In this document: in pieces, positions 1 to 8,842 of the stretch
Layout: each line of letters starts with the position of its first letter
Position numbering within the stretch: the stretch's first letter is position 1
Source of the DNA: Cytophagaceae bacterium
GTDB taxonomy: Bacteria > Bacteroidota > Bacteroidia > Cytophagales > JAIYAX01
Length of the DNA stretch: 64,000 bases
Reading direction: 5' to 3'
Assembly (NCBI GenBank): GCA_027488815.1
Contig: JAIYAX010000017.1
Coordinates: forward strand, 1-64,000
Program-made: the position numbers and the translations under genes
Notes under the pieces: generated by a model
Told to the model about the DNA's origin: nothing
Databases searched by the model: none
Seen by the model: only the letters and a program-made list of their open reading frames with translations

Positions 1-2005
1 TACAAGCTTTAATGGTTCAACATGGAACAGGATTGTTCGATTAAACTCCAATGGCTCAGTTGATGCTTCATTTAACCTTGTACAAGGAGCTAATAATGCA
101 ATTGACAATATTTATCTTCTACCTAACGGTAAAATACTTATTGGAGGCGATTTCACCAACTTCAATGGATTTATAAGAAATCGACTGGCGCTTTTGAATT
201 CGAATGGCAGTCTTGACACGCTGTTTAATATAGGTTCAGGGGCAAATGGTACTATTGAGGCTACAGAACTTCAATCAGATGGTAAGATATTGATTGGAGG
301 TAGCTTTACTACATATAATGGAATAACAAGGAATTATATATCCCGATTACTGCCAAATGGTTCATTGGACACCGGTTTTGTGCCATCACCAGTGATTGGA
401 AGCCTAGTAAAAACGATAAGTATTCAGTCCAATGGACAAATTCTTGTTGGAGGGCTATCAACTAACTCTCCCTTTTTAAAGTCAATAGTTAGGTTAAACT
501 CAAATGGAAGTAGTGATATTGCTTTTCAAGGAGGGAGCATCGGTTTAGGTACCATTCACGCCATCAATGTTACCTCTGGAGGAGAATTGCTAATTGGTGG
601 AGAATTCAATTTTTTCCAGGGAATCCCAAGGAATAGAATAGCAAAATTAAAGTCAAATGGGGTACTTGATGTTTCTTACAACCTCGGTACAGCGGCAAAT
701 GGTGAAGTTTATGCAGTTGCTATTCAACCTGATGGTAAAATTTTGTTAGGTGGGAGTTTTAGTTTATTTAATGACTCTCCGGCTAACAGAATGGTTAGAG
801 TTGATGCCAATGGTTTGGTAGATACAAGTTTTTCTGTGGACGTTTCAGGTAGTATTAGACGAATTATGATACAACCTGATGGAAAGATTGTTATCGCTGG
901 ATCTTTTATAAAGGTGAACAATACTTTTATTAATTATATAGCTCGTGTAAATAGTAATGGTTCAGTTGATACTACATTTATTTCAGGCATTGCAAGTGGT
1001 TCAGTTGGATTAATATACTCATTAGCATTACAAAATGATGGTAAGATTATTATTGGAGGTTCATTTTTTTCATATATGAATCAGTTTCGTCACGGAATAG
1101 CTCGATTAAATCCTGATGGAACAATTGATTTGACATTTAATCCTGGAACAGGTGTTTCAAACCCGGGTTCTCTAGTAACCCAAATTAGAACTCTACCTAA
1201 TGGTAAAATATTGATTTCTGGCAACTTTTCCTCTTTCAACGGAACACAAAGATCATATATTGCAAGATTAAACTCCAATGGCACGGTTGATTTGTCGTTT
1301 AATGCAAACATAGGAGCAAACACCAACGAGATTAGTGAACTATGCGTTATGAATGATGGCAGAATAGTAATTGCAGGTGGCTTTTCTTCTATAAATGGAG
1401 TCACTCAAAATTCAATAGCTCGTTTGCAATCAGACGGGACACTTGATAATACATTTAATTTTAATAACACCCTTTATGGGGATATTTCTACACTACATCC
1501 ACTTTCTAATGGTAGTTTATTAGCTGCTTTTTTTGATTATGGAACAGTTAGTAATTTTAAATATTTGGTTATAAAAATTAATGGTAACGGTACATTAGAT
1601 CCTACTTTTTATCTTGACTCTGGTGCTAACAACAACATTTATGCATCAGAATTGCAAACCGACGGAAAACTTATTATTGCCGGAAGCTTTACAAAATACA
1701 GGGGTGTCCACAGAAATCGTATCGCTCGTGTACATACCGGTGCTGTAACTGTGGGTATAGGAAGTGAATTGTTGAAGAAAAGTAGCGTACAAGCATTCCC
1801 AAGCCCATTTACCAGTCAATTTCAAATTACTGCCTCTGAGCCATTCCAATACGAACTCTACAACATCGAAGGGAAAATACATACCACTGGCTTTTCCAGC
1901 AGTCCCGAGCTAAGCCTCTCCACTTCTGCATGGCTATCCGGCACTTATATCCTTCGCATCATCACAGAAGAGGGGGTATCGGTCAGGAAGCTGGTGAAGG
2001 AGTAA
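1..2005 (+). CDS. Delta-60 repeat T9SS-secreted protein (5' end outside window)
   Basis: The reading frame is open from the first bases of the window and ends at TAA 2003-2005, so the start codon and signal peptide lie upstream. The visible part contains about 11 delta-60 type repeats (DUF5122 family), each with a block like 'GKILIGGSF' followed by 'RIARLNSNGSLDTTF'. Such repeats are expected to fold into a beta-propeller. The last ~75 residues form a T9SS type A sorting domain (from 'VQAFPSPF' to 'GTYILRIITEEGVSVRKLVKE'), so the protein is probably exported by type IX secretion and kept at the cell surface or released. Its ends are nearly identical to the next gene while the middle has diverged, indicating tandem duplication. 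The ligand or role is unknown. Confidence 0.9.
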   Translation, partial: TSFNGSTWNRIVRLNSNGSVDASFNLVQGANNAIDNIYLLPNGKILIGGDFTNFNGFIRNRLALLNSNGSLDTLFNIGSGANGTIEATELQSDGKILIGGSFTTYNGITRNYISRLLPNGSLDTGFVPSPVIGSLVKTISIQSNGQILVGGLSTNSPFLKSIVRLNSNGSSDIAFQGGSIGLGTIHAINVTSGGELLIGGEFNFFQGIPRNRIAKLKSNGVLDVSYNLGTAANGEVYAVAIQPDGKILLGGSFSLFNDSPANRMVRVDANGLVDTSFSVDVSGSIRRIMIQPDGKIVIAGSFIKVNNTFINYIARVNSNGSVDTTFISGIASGSVGLIYSLALQNDGKIIIGGSFFSYMNQFRHGIARLNPDGTIDLTFNPGTGVSNPGSLVTQIRTLPNGKILISGNFSSFNGTQRSYIARLNSNGTVDLSFNANIGANTNEISELCVMNDGRIVIAGGFSSINGVTQNSIARLQSDGTLDNTFNFNNTLYGDISTLHPLSNGSLLAAFFDYGTVSNFKYLVIKINGNGTLDPTFYLDSGANNNIYASELQTDGKLIIAGSFTKYRGVHRNRIARVHTGAVTVGIGSELLKKSSVQAFPSPFTSQFQITASEPFQYELYNIEGKIHTTGFSSSPELSLSTSAWLSGTYILRIITEEGVSVRKLVKE

Positions 2006-2149
2006 GAAGTCAACATCTGTCCTTTTGTGTGCAAGGCGTTTACCAATTCTTCATTGAGTAGAGGACTGAGCAGTCTGATTTTCTGACCTTTTTTGAACTC
2101 AAGAGGAGCACGTAATGTAAATCATAACATTCCGGTAATATATAATCGG

Positions 2150-2157
2150 TAGATTTG
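2150..2157 (+). promoter_or_regulatory. Possible Bacteroidota -7 promoter box
   Basis: TAGATTTG matches the TAnnTTTG -7 consensus of Bacteroidota and lies 17 bases upstream of the ATG of the second delta-60 gene. No clear TTTG-type -33 element is visible at the expected distance, so this is a weak call. Confidence 0.3.
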
Positions 2158-2174
2158 TTAAAAACCCCAAGGAC

Positions 2175-4721
2175 ATGAAATCTGCTCCCTTCTTCCTGAC
2201 CTCTGTATTCGTACTTCTTTTTTTTAATGTTTCCGTAGCTCAGTTTTCTCAGCCGGGGGAACTGGATACCACTTTTAATTTTGGTAAAGCCCACCAATAT
2301 TTTAGCGATGCTTGGAATCCCACTCCGGGTGGGGGAGCAAGTTCAACAGTAGAGCAAATCATTGAATTATCTGGAGGGAAGAGTTTCATTGTAGGCGATT
2401 TTCAAACCTACAATGGGATCGTAGTAAATCGCACGGCAAGGCTTAATCCTGATGGCTCACTGGATGGTTCTTTCTTGCCAGGTACAGGTGCAAACAACAT
2501 AGTTTATACTGCTGCTTTACAGTCCAATGGTAAGTATTTAGTAGGAGGTGCTTTCACTTCGTTTAGTGGGGCCAACCGAAACAGAATCGTCCGGTTAAAT
2601 ACGGATGGTTCAATAGACCAGAGCTTTACTGTTGGTACAGGTTTTAATGATATCGTGAAATCAATTGCCCTACAGCCGGATGGGAAAGTTTTGGTAGCTG
2701 GTGAGTTTACAAGCTTTAATGGTTCAACATGGAACAGGATTGTTCGATTAAACTCCAATGGCTCAGTTGATGCTTCATTTAACCTTGTACAAGGAGCTAA
2801 TAATGCTATTGACAATATTTATCTTCTACCCAACGGTAAAATACTTATTGGAGGCGATTTCACCAACTTCAATGGAATTACAAGAAATCGGCTGGCGCTT
2901 TTGAATTCGAATGGCAATCTTGACACGTTGTTTAATATAGGTTCAGGGGCAAATGGTACTATTGAGGCTACAGAACTTCAATCAGATGGTAAGATATTGA
3001 TTGGAGGTAGCTTTACTACATATAATGGAGTAGCAAGAAACTACATCGCCAGAATACACTCCAATGGTAGTTTAGACACGAGCTTTGTGCCAACAAGTCT
3101 TTCTTTAAATTTTGTAAAAGCAATTAGTATTCAATCAAATGGAAATATACTGATAGGTGGACTTGTAGGATTTGCATCAAATGGATTTAGCATTAGAAGA
3201 CTTAATTCCTTAGGTGCATTAGATAATACATTTCAATCAGGGAATACAGGTTTTGGAGGAACTGTATTATGCATTAGAAGTTTATCTAATGGAGAGATTT
3301 TAATTTCAGGAGAGTTTAGCTTGTATCAAAGTATTCCAAGAAGTAGGATTGCTAAGTTGAAGCTTAACGGATCACTTGATGTGAATTTTAATTTGGGAAC
3401 TGGGTCCAATGGGGAATTAAGAGTTTTAAAGATTCAAGCAAATGGCAAAATACTCATATCAGGAAATCTTAGTTTGTACAACGATCAATTAGTTTCAGGC
3501 CTAGTTAGGATTAATTCAGATGGTTTGTTAGATACTAGTTTTAATACATCTGTTAATGGGTATTCAATTCATTCTATTTTGCTCCAACCTGATGATAAGA
3601 TATTAATTGCTGGATCTTTTTCTTCAGTCAATGGAGTCTCCATTAATAGAATTGCAAGATTAAATCCCAATGGAACTCTAGATAATTCATTCATGTCAGG
3701 ATTTAGTAATAATTCTTCAGCAACAATCCGGTCTATGGTTTTACAGAGTGATGGCAAAATTGTAATTGCTGGAAGATTTAACGAGTACTTCAGTCTTTTT
3801 CACAATGGAATAGTTCGTTTGAACCCAAATGGATCCATTGATTATACTTTTAATTCTGGAGTAGGCATAGCCGGTAGTCCTAGCTCTTCAATAAATAAAT
3901 TAGAACTTTTGCCGAATAATAAGTTTTTAATTGGAGGAAATTTTGATACATACAATGGGTTCTCTAGGCCGAGAATTGCACGGTTAAATTCTAATGGTAC
4001 TATAGATGCATCTTTCAATGCTAATATAAGCTCTGCAGAAGGCTCAATATACAATCTTTCTATTATGAGTGATGGAAAATTAGTTATATCAGGAAGTTTT
4101 ACAAATATTAATAATTTCAACAGAAATTATATTGCAAGGTTACATTTAGATGGTGTGCTTGATACTACTTTTGATAATGGTTCAACATTTTATGGTAGTT
4201 TTTCATCTTTGGTACCTCTTTCGAATGGAAGCCTTATTGCTACAGTAGTTGATAATAGTAACCCAAATTCCCCCAAGAATTTAGTTACTAAAATAAATGT
4301 TAATGGAACATTTAGTTCTTTATTTTATATTGACTCAGGTGCTAATTCTGGCATCAACTCGTCCGAATTGCAGGCTGATGGCAAACTTTTAATAGTTGGG
4401 AGTTTTACAAAGTACAGGGGAGTTCATAGAAATCGTATTGCTCGTGTTCATACCGGTGCTGCAACTGTGGGTATAGGAAGTGAATTGTTGAGGAAAAGTA
4501 GCGTGCAAGCATTTCCAAGCCCATTTACCAGTCAATTTCAAATTACTGCCTCTGAGCCATTCCAATACGAACTTTACACCATTGAAGGGAAAAGATATAC
4601 TACTGGCTTTTCCAGCAGCCCTGAGCTAAGCCTCTCCACCTCTGCATGGCCATCCGGCACCTATATCCTTCGCATCATCACAGAAGAGGGGGTATCGGTT
4701 AGGAAGTTGGTGAAGGAGTAA
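2175..4721 (+). CDS. Delta-60 repeat T9SS-secreted protein
   Basis: This 848-residue protein begins with a signal peptide (hydrophobic stretch 'FLTSVFVLLFFNVSVAQ'). It continues with 'LDTTFNFG' and about 13 delta-60 repeats (DUF5122), each ending in a segment like 'RIARLNPNGTLDNSF'. The final ~75 residues are a T9SS type A sorting domain ending in 'RKLVKE'. A large extracellular beta-propeller protein is the best description; its substrate or partner is unknown. It is the tandem paralogue of the preceding truncated gene. Residues near 180-290 and the C-terminus are almost identical to that gene, while repeats 5-13 differ strongly. No obvious terminator separates the two genes. Confidence 0.92.
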   Translation: MKSAPFFLTSVFVLLFFNVSVAQFSQPGELDTTFNFGKAHQYFSDAWNPTPGGGASSTVEQIIELSGGKSFIVGDFQTYNGIVVNRTARLNPDGSLDGSFLPGTGANNIVYTAALQSNGKYLVGGAFTSFSGANRNRIVRLNTDGSIDQSFTVGTGFNDIVKSIALQPDGKVLVAGEFTSFNGSTWNRIVRLNSNGSVDASFNLVQGANNAIDNIYLLPNGKILIGGDFTNFNGITRNRLALLNSNGNLDTLFNIGSGANGTIEATELQSDGKILIGGSFTTYNGVARNYIARIHSNGSLDTSFVPTSLSLNFVKAISIQSNGNILIGGLVGFASNGFSIRRLNSLGALDNTFQSGNTGFGGTVLCIRSLSNGEILISGEFSLYQSIPRSRIAKLKLNGSLDVNFNLGTGSNGELRVLKIQANGKILISGNLSLYNDQLVSGLVRINSDGLLDTSFNTSVNGYSIHSILLQPDDKILIAGSFSSVNGVSINRIARLNPNGTLDNSFMSGFSNNSSATIRSMVLQSDGKIVIAGRFNEYFSLFHNGIVRLNPNGSIDYTFNSGVGIAGSPSSSINKLELLPNNKFLIGGNFDTYNGFSRPRIARLNSNGTIDASFNANISSAEGSIYNLSIMSDGKLVISGSFTNINNFNRNYIARLHLDGVLDTTFDNGSTFYGSFSSLVPLSNGSLIATVVDNSNPNSPKNLVTKINVNGTFSSLFYIDSGANSGINSSELQADGKLLIVGSFTKYRGVHRNRIARVHTGAATVGIGSELLRKSSVQAFPSPFTSQFQITASEPFQYELYTIEGKRYTTGFSSSPELSLSTSAWPSGTYILRIITEEGVSVRKLVKE
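2708..3040 (+). repeat. Near-identical copy of window bases 1-333 (paralogous block)
   Basis: Starting at TACAAGCTTTAATGG, this stretch repeats the first ~330 bases of the window with only a handful of substitutions, at an offset of 2707. It lies inside the delta-60 coding region. Sequence similarity drops sharply after it, then rises again over the last ~280 bases of both genes. Confidence 0.85.
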
Positions 4722-4756
4722 ACCAAAATAGGGTTTATTTCCTCTCTTGAAATTCC

Positions 4757-5920
4757 TCAGTTCTTCTTGTTTAGCTGATAGAGTTTCTGAAGCCAGCGGC
4801 CAAGGAGCACATCGTACACACGGTAAAAGCTTTTTTCAGGGTTTGCTTCTTCAAGCACATATTCATCCCTGATCAGGTTATGCAAGTTTTTAAGCACCGT
4901 CGAATGTGCTCCGAGCTGGTATTTTTGTACAAAGTCACTACTGCTGATCTGCTCTGCATGGTCAGCAGCAGCAATGGCCTGTAACAATGAGAATTGAGCT
5001 TTTGTAAGGCTGTTTCTGATTTGTTGAAAGATCATTTGTCTCTCATCGAACAGTTCTTCAATGACCAGGTTGACTTCTCTGATCCCAGGATGTTGGTAGC
5101 CCGATGAATAAAGCCTGTTGCACAGCAACTGCGTATAGTAGGTATGGCTTCTGCTCCAGTCAAGTATAAAGTATATCGTCTCTTCGGAGATATTCTTACC
5201 TGATTTTTCAAAGTGTTGAAGAATAAATTGAGCATAATCTTCTCTTTTTAGATAGTCAAGTTTGAGGTAATCTACCGCCTGATAAAGTGGCCTGCCCGGG
5301 TCGGTAAACATGGGTACCAACAAATTCTGTGTACTACCGCTGATGATGAGGCGTGTGTTTTTCATGTTTTGAAAAATTCCTCTAAACTCTGCTTCAAGTT
5401 CGTGCCCACCGTAGGTACTTATCTGCTGAAACTCATCAAGCGCAAGTACAACAGGCTGTTTTTGCTTTTCAAGGTAATCTGCAAGAGCCTTTAAAGAAGG
5501 GTAACCCTCTTCTGTTTTGCTCAGACTTATGCCAATTTCGGGTTGCCCATTTTGAGGATTGATACTCAGTTGCGGTCTTAAAGCAGAAAACCAGGTCATT
5601 AACTGTCGGATGACTTTCTCTTGCTTTTGTTCAAATCGATTTAAAATCTCAAGGCTCAGTAACTTCAGAAGCCCTTCCAGACTCGTGGTCTCGAAAAGAT
5701 CAACATATAAGGTGCTAAAGTTCTTTAATTCTTTTTGTTGAAAAACATGTTGGATCAACCCTGACTTCCCCATTTTTCTAGGAGCGTAAATCGCTATAGG
5801 CCTCTGAGCGTAAATGGCTTCAAGTAACTTCCCTGTTTCATGCTCACGATCACAGAAGTATTCTCTGCCCCAATAACCTGTTAGTTTAAAAGGGTTGGAC
5901 GTATTGTCTGTTTGTGCCAT
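4757..5920 (-). CDS. AAA-family ATPase with archaeal-type ATPase domain
   Basis: A 387-residue ATP-binding protein. Residues ~25-55 carry a Walker A-like loop 'APRKMGKSGL', and 'VVLALDEFQQ' (around residue 160) is a Walker B motif. A sensor-like 'RLIISGSTQNLL' follows. The C-terminal third resembles the winged-helix region of the 'ATPase domain predominantly from Archaea' (STAND-like, PF01637) family. These proteins usually begin like this one, with 'NPFKLTGYWG' and 'FCDRE' just before the P-loop. The biological role is not known; defence, regulation and mobile-element functions have all been suggested for the family. It stands alone between a delta-60 gene and rhlE, downstream of a tandem repeat and palindrome. 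Confidence 0.8.
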   Translation of the reverse strand: MAQTDNTSNPFKLTGYWGREYFCDREHETGKLLEAIYAQRPIAIYAPRKMGKSGLIQHVFQQKELKNFSTLYVDLFETTSLEGLLKLLSLEILNRFEQKQEKVIRQLMTWFSALRPQLSINPQNGQPEIGISLSKTEEGYPSLKALADYLEKQKQPVVLALDEFQQISTYGGHELEAEFRGIFQNMKNTRLIISGSTQNLLVPMFTDPGRPLYQAVDYLKLDYLKREDYAQFILQHFEKSGKNISEETIYFILDWSRSHTYYTQLLCNRLYSSGYQHPGIREVNLVIEELFDERQMIFQQIRNSLTKAQFSLLQAIAAADHAEQISSSDFVQKYQLGAHSTVLKNLHNLIRDEYVLEEANPEKSFYRVYDVLLGRWLQKLYQLNKKN

Positions 5921-5958
5921 CAGTTCAAGTATATCGAGGACAAATATAAGTCACTTTT

Positions 5959-5993
5959 AGTATGACACAAAAAGTATGACACAAAAAGTGACA
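5959..5993. repeat. Tandem 14-bp repeat upstream of the ATPase gene
   Basis: The unit AGTATGACACAAAA occurs twice directly (5959-5972 and 5973-5986), followed by a partial third unit AGTGACA. It lies just upstream of the ATPase start codon at 5920 and could be part of its promoter or operator. Confidence 0.6.
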
Positions 5994-6029
5994 TGAATTG
6001 ATCTTGTTTACCAAGATCTCATGACACTT
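5986..6029. repeat. Imperfect palindrome between rhlE and the ATPase gene
   Basis: AAGTGACATGA (5986-5996) pairs with TCATGACACTT (6019-6029) with one mismatch, and an inner GATCTT/AAGATC pair extends the stem. It begins 5 bases past the rhlE stop on the minus strand. It may be a terminator-like hairpin, an operator for the ATPase gene, or a mobile-element end. There is no T-run typical of an intrinsic terminator. Confidence 0.5.
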
Positions 6030-6033
6030 AATC

Positions 6034-7278
6034 CTAGTACCTTCTTCTGTTGAAGCCTGAGGGTTTTCTGTTGCCTGCGTTTTGGCTTGCCTGTGGCCTT
6101 CTTTGATTATTGTTGTCAGTTTGACTTGCCTGCGGCTGTGCTTCAGTAGTTTGCGTGAATGTATGAGCTCTTACAGGAATACTTTTGCGAATAAGCTTTT
6201 CAATATCTCTTAGCAAAGGCTTTTCTTCCGTATCGCAAAAGGCGATGGCTGTACCGCATGCACCGGCTCTGCCTGTTCTTCCGATCCTGTGCACATAGGT
6301 TTCTGGCACATTGGGAAGCTCATAGTTCAGTACACAGGCAAGATCGTCTACATCGATGCCTCGGGCAGCAATATCGGTTGCTACCAATACCCGGGTAGTT
6401 CCCGCTTTGAAATTGGTCAGGGCTCTTTGACGGGCGTTCTGGGCTTTGTTACCGTGAATGGCCTCAGAGCTGATCCCATTCTTGATCAGCACCTTAGTGA
6501 CTTTATCTGCTCCATGTTTGGTGCGGGTGAATACCAGCATCCGATCGATGGCAGGGTCTCTCAGCAGGTGCACCAGTAAAATGGGTTTTTGTGACTTTTC
6601 TACAAAACAAACCGATTGGTCAATGATTTCCACTGTGGAGGAAATGGGAGTAACGGTTACCTTTTGCGGGTTTTTAAGAATGGTGCCTGCCAATTGTACG
6701 ATCTCAGGGGGCATGGTGGCCGAGAAGAACAGTGACTGCCTTTGGGAGGGTAGTTTGCTGATCACCTTTTTGACATCGTGCACAAAGCCCATGTCCAGCA
6801 TACGGTCGGCCTCGTCCAGCACAAAAAACTCGATATGCGACAGTTGTATAAAGCCCTGGTTCATCAGGTCCAGCAGCCTGCCCGGTGTGGCGATCAATAC
6901 GTCTATGCCTTGTCGTAAAGCATTTACCTGAGGTTGTTGACCCACACCACCAAACACCACTGTTTGGCGTATTGACAGGTGTCGCCCGTAGGCTTTCAGA
7001 TTGTCTGCAATCTGTATGGCAAGCTCACGGGTAGGGGTAAGGATCAGGGCTCTGGGCAAGCGGTTGTTTTTCGCTGCTCCGCTGGCAGAGAGCATCTGTA
7101 GCATAGGCAAGGTAAATGCTGCTGTCTTGCCCGTGCCGGTTTGGGCGCAGCCCAGTAGGTCACGACCCTCGAGGATAGGAGGGATCGCTTGTGCCTGAAT
7201 GGGTGTGGGTTGGGTATAGCCTTCCTCTTGCAATGCACGAAGCAAAGGCTCAATCAATTGTAAATCAGTAAAATTCAT
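6034..7278 (-). CDS. rhlE: DEAD-box ATP-dependent RNA helicase, RhlE type
   Basis: A 414-residue DEAD-box RNA helicase that unwinds or remodels RNA, typically in ribosome assembly, RNA decay or cold adaptation. Motifs appear in order: Q motif 'GYTQPTPIQ', motif I 'AQTGTGKT', Ia 'PTRELA', Ib 'TPGR', motif II 'DEAD', motif III 'SAT', and the helicase C-terminal domain with '[10 protein letters not shown]' and 'HRIGRTGR'. The tail is basic and Q/N-rich, as in RhlE. I chose the ATG at 7278 ('[13 protein letters not shown]') because it starts the conserved domain. The longer frame to 7401 adds 41 residues unlike the family, and a -7 promoter-like box lies inside that extension. Confidence 0.93.
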   Translation of the reverse strand: MNFTDLQLIEPLLRALQEEGYTQPTPIQAQAIPPILEGRDLLGCAQTGTGKTAAFTLPMLQMLSASGAAKNNRLPRALILTPTRELAIQIADNLKAYGRHLSIRQTVVFGGVGQQPQVNALRQGIDVLIATPGRLLDLMNQGFIQLSHIEFFVLDEADRMLDMGFVHDVKKVISKLPSQRQSLFFSATMPPEIVQLAGTILKNPQKVTVTPISSTVEIIDQSVCFVEKSQKPILLVHLLRDPAIDRMLVFTRTKHGADKVTKVLIKNGISSEAIHGNKAQNARQRALTNFKAGTTRVLVATDIAARGIDVDDLACVLNYELPNVPETYVHRIGRTGRAGACGTAIAFCDTEEKPLLRDIEKLIRKSIPVRAHTFTQTTEAQPQASQTDNNNQRRPQASQNAGNRKPSGFNRRRY

Positions 7279-7335
7279 GAAAATGGGGGATGCCGGAAAA
7301 TTTGAAAACAGATCAGCTCCCCGGTAAGTGAAGTG

Positions 7336-7343
7336 CAAAGGTA
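7336..7343 (-). promoter_or_regulatory. Possible -7 promoter box of rhlE
   Basis: On the minus strand TACCTTTG fits TAnnTTTG and lies about 60 bases upstream of the chosen rhlE start. It supports the shorter start because the alternative start at 7401 would be upstream of it. No convincing -33 element is visible. Confidence 0.35.
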
Positions 7344-7491
7344 AGGAATTAAAGGGATTTATCGATGCAGTCGATCCCTCCTTGAGAAAAGAGTAAGCCA
7401 CTCCTTGGAATGGGAAAATTGTATTTTGTAAGAATTGTCCCTGTACAGACCTTTATGATTCTGTTCTTTCTACGATGAAAAACACCCACTC

Positions 7492-7515
7492 AGTCGCTCG
7501 GCTCTGCCGAGTGAC
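7492..7515. repeat. REP-like hairpin, left copy
   Basis: AGTCGCTCGGCTCTGCCGAGTGAC folds on itself: GTCGCTCGGC pairs with GCCGAGTGAC around a 3-base loop with one mismatch. It is also an inverted copy of the hairpin at 7630-7653. Short GC-rich hairpins in a non-coding gap resemble REP/BIME elements. The ~410-bp gap 7279-7688 contains nothing else I can identify apart from the rhlE promoter-like box. Confidence 0.6.
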
Positions 7516-7629
7516 GACTATCAAACGGGTATCTTGCTGAAATATGAAGCAGTTGGCACATTGCAGTGCTTGCCCGAACATACCACTAAAAGTAATGCAA
7601 AATGGAGCCGGAGGCTAGGTAACATATGG

Positions 7630-7653
7630 GTCACTCGGCACAGCTGAGCGACT
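7630..7653. repeat. REP-like hairpin, right copy (inverted)
   Basis: GTCACTCGGCACAGCTGAGCGACT is the reverse complement of the hairpin at 7492-7515 with about two differences. It is itself a hairpin of GTCACTCGGC with GCTGAGCGAC. The pair is arranged head to head, 114 bases apart, like a BIME. Confidence 0.6.
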
Positions 7654-7688
7654 TAGGGGGACCCTGAGTTTGAATGACCTATTTGCTT

Positions 7689-8070
7689 TTATACTTTATG
7701 GGGATCAATTGTTTTTAGATCGAAAATATATTTAAAGTCAGCAACATTCCGAGTAATCGAAGTAAGGTCATAAACTAGGGCCGTAGCTGCAATGATAGCA
7801 TCGGGGAGTTTTATTTTGTGTACTTTTCGGAGGTCAATAGCTTTTACAATTACGTCTTCATCTAGGTTATAGATAGCTGAGGCGCTGACAAACTCTTGCA
7901 GGATCATTAGCTGTTCATGTTCGGCATTTGTCCAGCCAAGAAGCTCCATTCTGCTAATCACAGATATCTGAGGGGCAATTGCTTTCAATCAAGTCGTAAC
8001 CCGCTTCCGGTAACTTACTATCCAGATAATCAATGACAACATTGGTATCAATTAAATACCCCTGTTCCAT
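7689..8070 (-). pseudogene. VapC-like PIN-domain toxin, frameshifted
   Basis: From the ATG at 8070 the frame encodes 'MEQGYLIDTNVVIDYL', the N-terminal PIN signature, but stops at 7954 after 38 residues. The remainder of the PIN domain ('ISVISRMELLGW', then 'LPDAIIAATALVYDLTSITRN') is encoded in another frame ending at 7689. The total of 382 nt is not a multiple of three, so one base has been gained or two lost near 7980-7990. Intact, it would be a ~127-residue Mg-dependent RNase toxin. The upstream antitoxin overlaps it by 19 nt. It may be a true pseudogene or a sequencing error. Confidence 0.75.
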
Positions 8071-8297
8071 TCGTTACGGCTATCGTTTATATAAAGGTGA
8101 AAATTTTTGTACTGCTCTTTGGTTAAATGCAGCCTTCCACGCAAGGAAGCTACAGAATTGCCTACAGTTTTTCGTCCCTTGCCTTCACCAGTACTTCCTG
8201 TGGGACTCTCTTTCACCTTTTCCAGCCCAAGGTTTTTGACCAGTTCCAGAAAGAAAGAATACTTGTTTTCAGGTATGTTAATGGTGATCTGTCGCAT
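8052..8297 (-). CDS. Antitoxin of a vapBC-like pair
   Basis: An 81-residue small protein starting 'MRQITINIPENKYSFFLEL', a beginning typical of short antitoxins that pair with VapC toxins in Bacteroidota. The C-terminal half ('LRGRLHLTKEQYKNFHLYIND') looks like the toxin-binding segment. I chose the ATG at 8297; a longer frame to 8399 has no family support. Its end overlaps the start of the broken vapC by 19 nt, the usual translational coupling of type II toxin-antitoxin operons. With the toxin disrupted, it may act only as an autoregulator or as an anti-addiction remnant. Confidence 0.7.
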   Translation of the reverse strand: MRQITINIPENKYSFFLELVKNLGLEKVKESPTGSTGEGKGRKTVGNSVASLRGRLHLTKEQYKNFHLYINDSRNEWNRGI

Positions 8298-8842
8298 GGA
8301 ATGTAAAGTTAAGTATGCTTTCAGCAATATGCAACATGTTTTAGCACATGACCACCCCTCTCGACTTTGCGTCTCACTGAGGCCTTTGAAGTACAACACA
8401 CCACCTCAGCCCTTCTCAACTCGCCCTCGTTTGCAATAGGGGTGAGTGAGTTATTCGCTTTCAGCGAATGCAGCTTTATTCCTTTCACAATACTGTAACT
8501 TTAACCAGCCCCCTCCCATCTGTATATCTCTGGCACTGCTGAAAATTCATTTTTGGTCCAATCTCAAGATACTGAAGAAAATTGTAAGTTTAGCTCTCTT
8601 ATTTTGGTTAGACGGATTGCAAATCCTACGATATGGCTTCGGAATTACAAATCCCGAAGAGCGGATTTATTCTGTATAAAGAAGCTCCTTCCACATATCA
8701 ACTCATTTTAGTATCAAAACTCTAGGTTAGAACTGTTTGTATGGATCAGGGTATTAAATCGAAAACGTCTGGTGCTGCATGGTTTTTTATGAATTTCAAT
8801 AAATCACATAAAAGCCATGGAGGCTTTTAAGCTGGCTTAGAG
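8298..8842. other. Non-coding gap with one hairpin repeat
   Basis: No gene with coding character is seen here. The small frame at 8446-8679 has no recognisable domain and covers the hairpin. The only structure is near 8614-8659: GGATTGCAAATCC (a 5-bp palindrome) followed by CTTCGGAATT...AATCCCGAAG, a hairpin with one mismatch. Such short GC-edged hairpins look like dispersed intergenic repeats. Confidence 0.5.
8614..8659. repeat. Double small hairpin, likely dispersed repeat
   Basis: Two adjacent palindromes: GGATTGCAAATCC (8614-8626) and a 10-bp imperfect stem CTTCGGAATT / AATCCCGAAG (8637-8659). They lie in the gap downstream of the trypsin-like protease gene. Copy number elsewhere is unknown from this window. 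Confidence 0.4.

Noticed and set aside
6458-6931. 157-residue frame opposite rhlE
   Set aside because: Shadow of the helicase core, which has all DEAD-box motifs on the minus strand.
8446-8679. 77-residue plus-strand open frame
   Set aside because: No recognisable domain, and it includes the small hairpin repeats of an intergenic gap.
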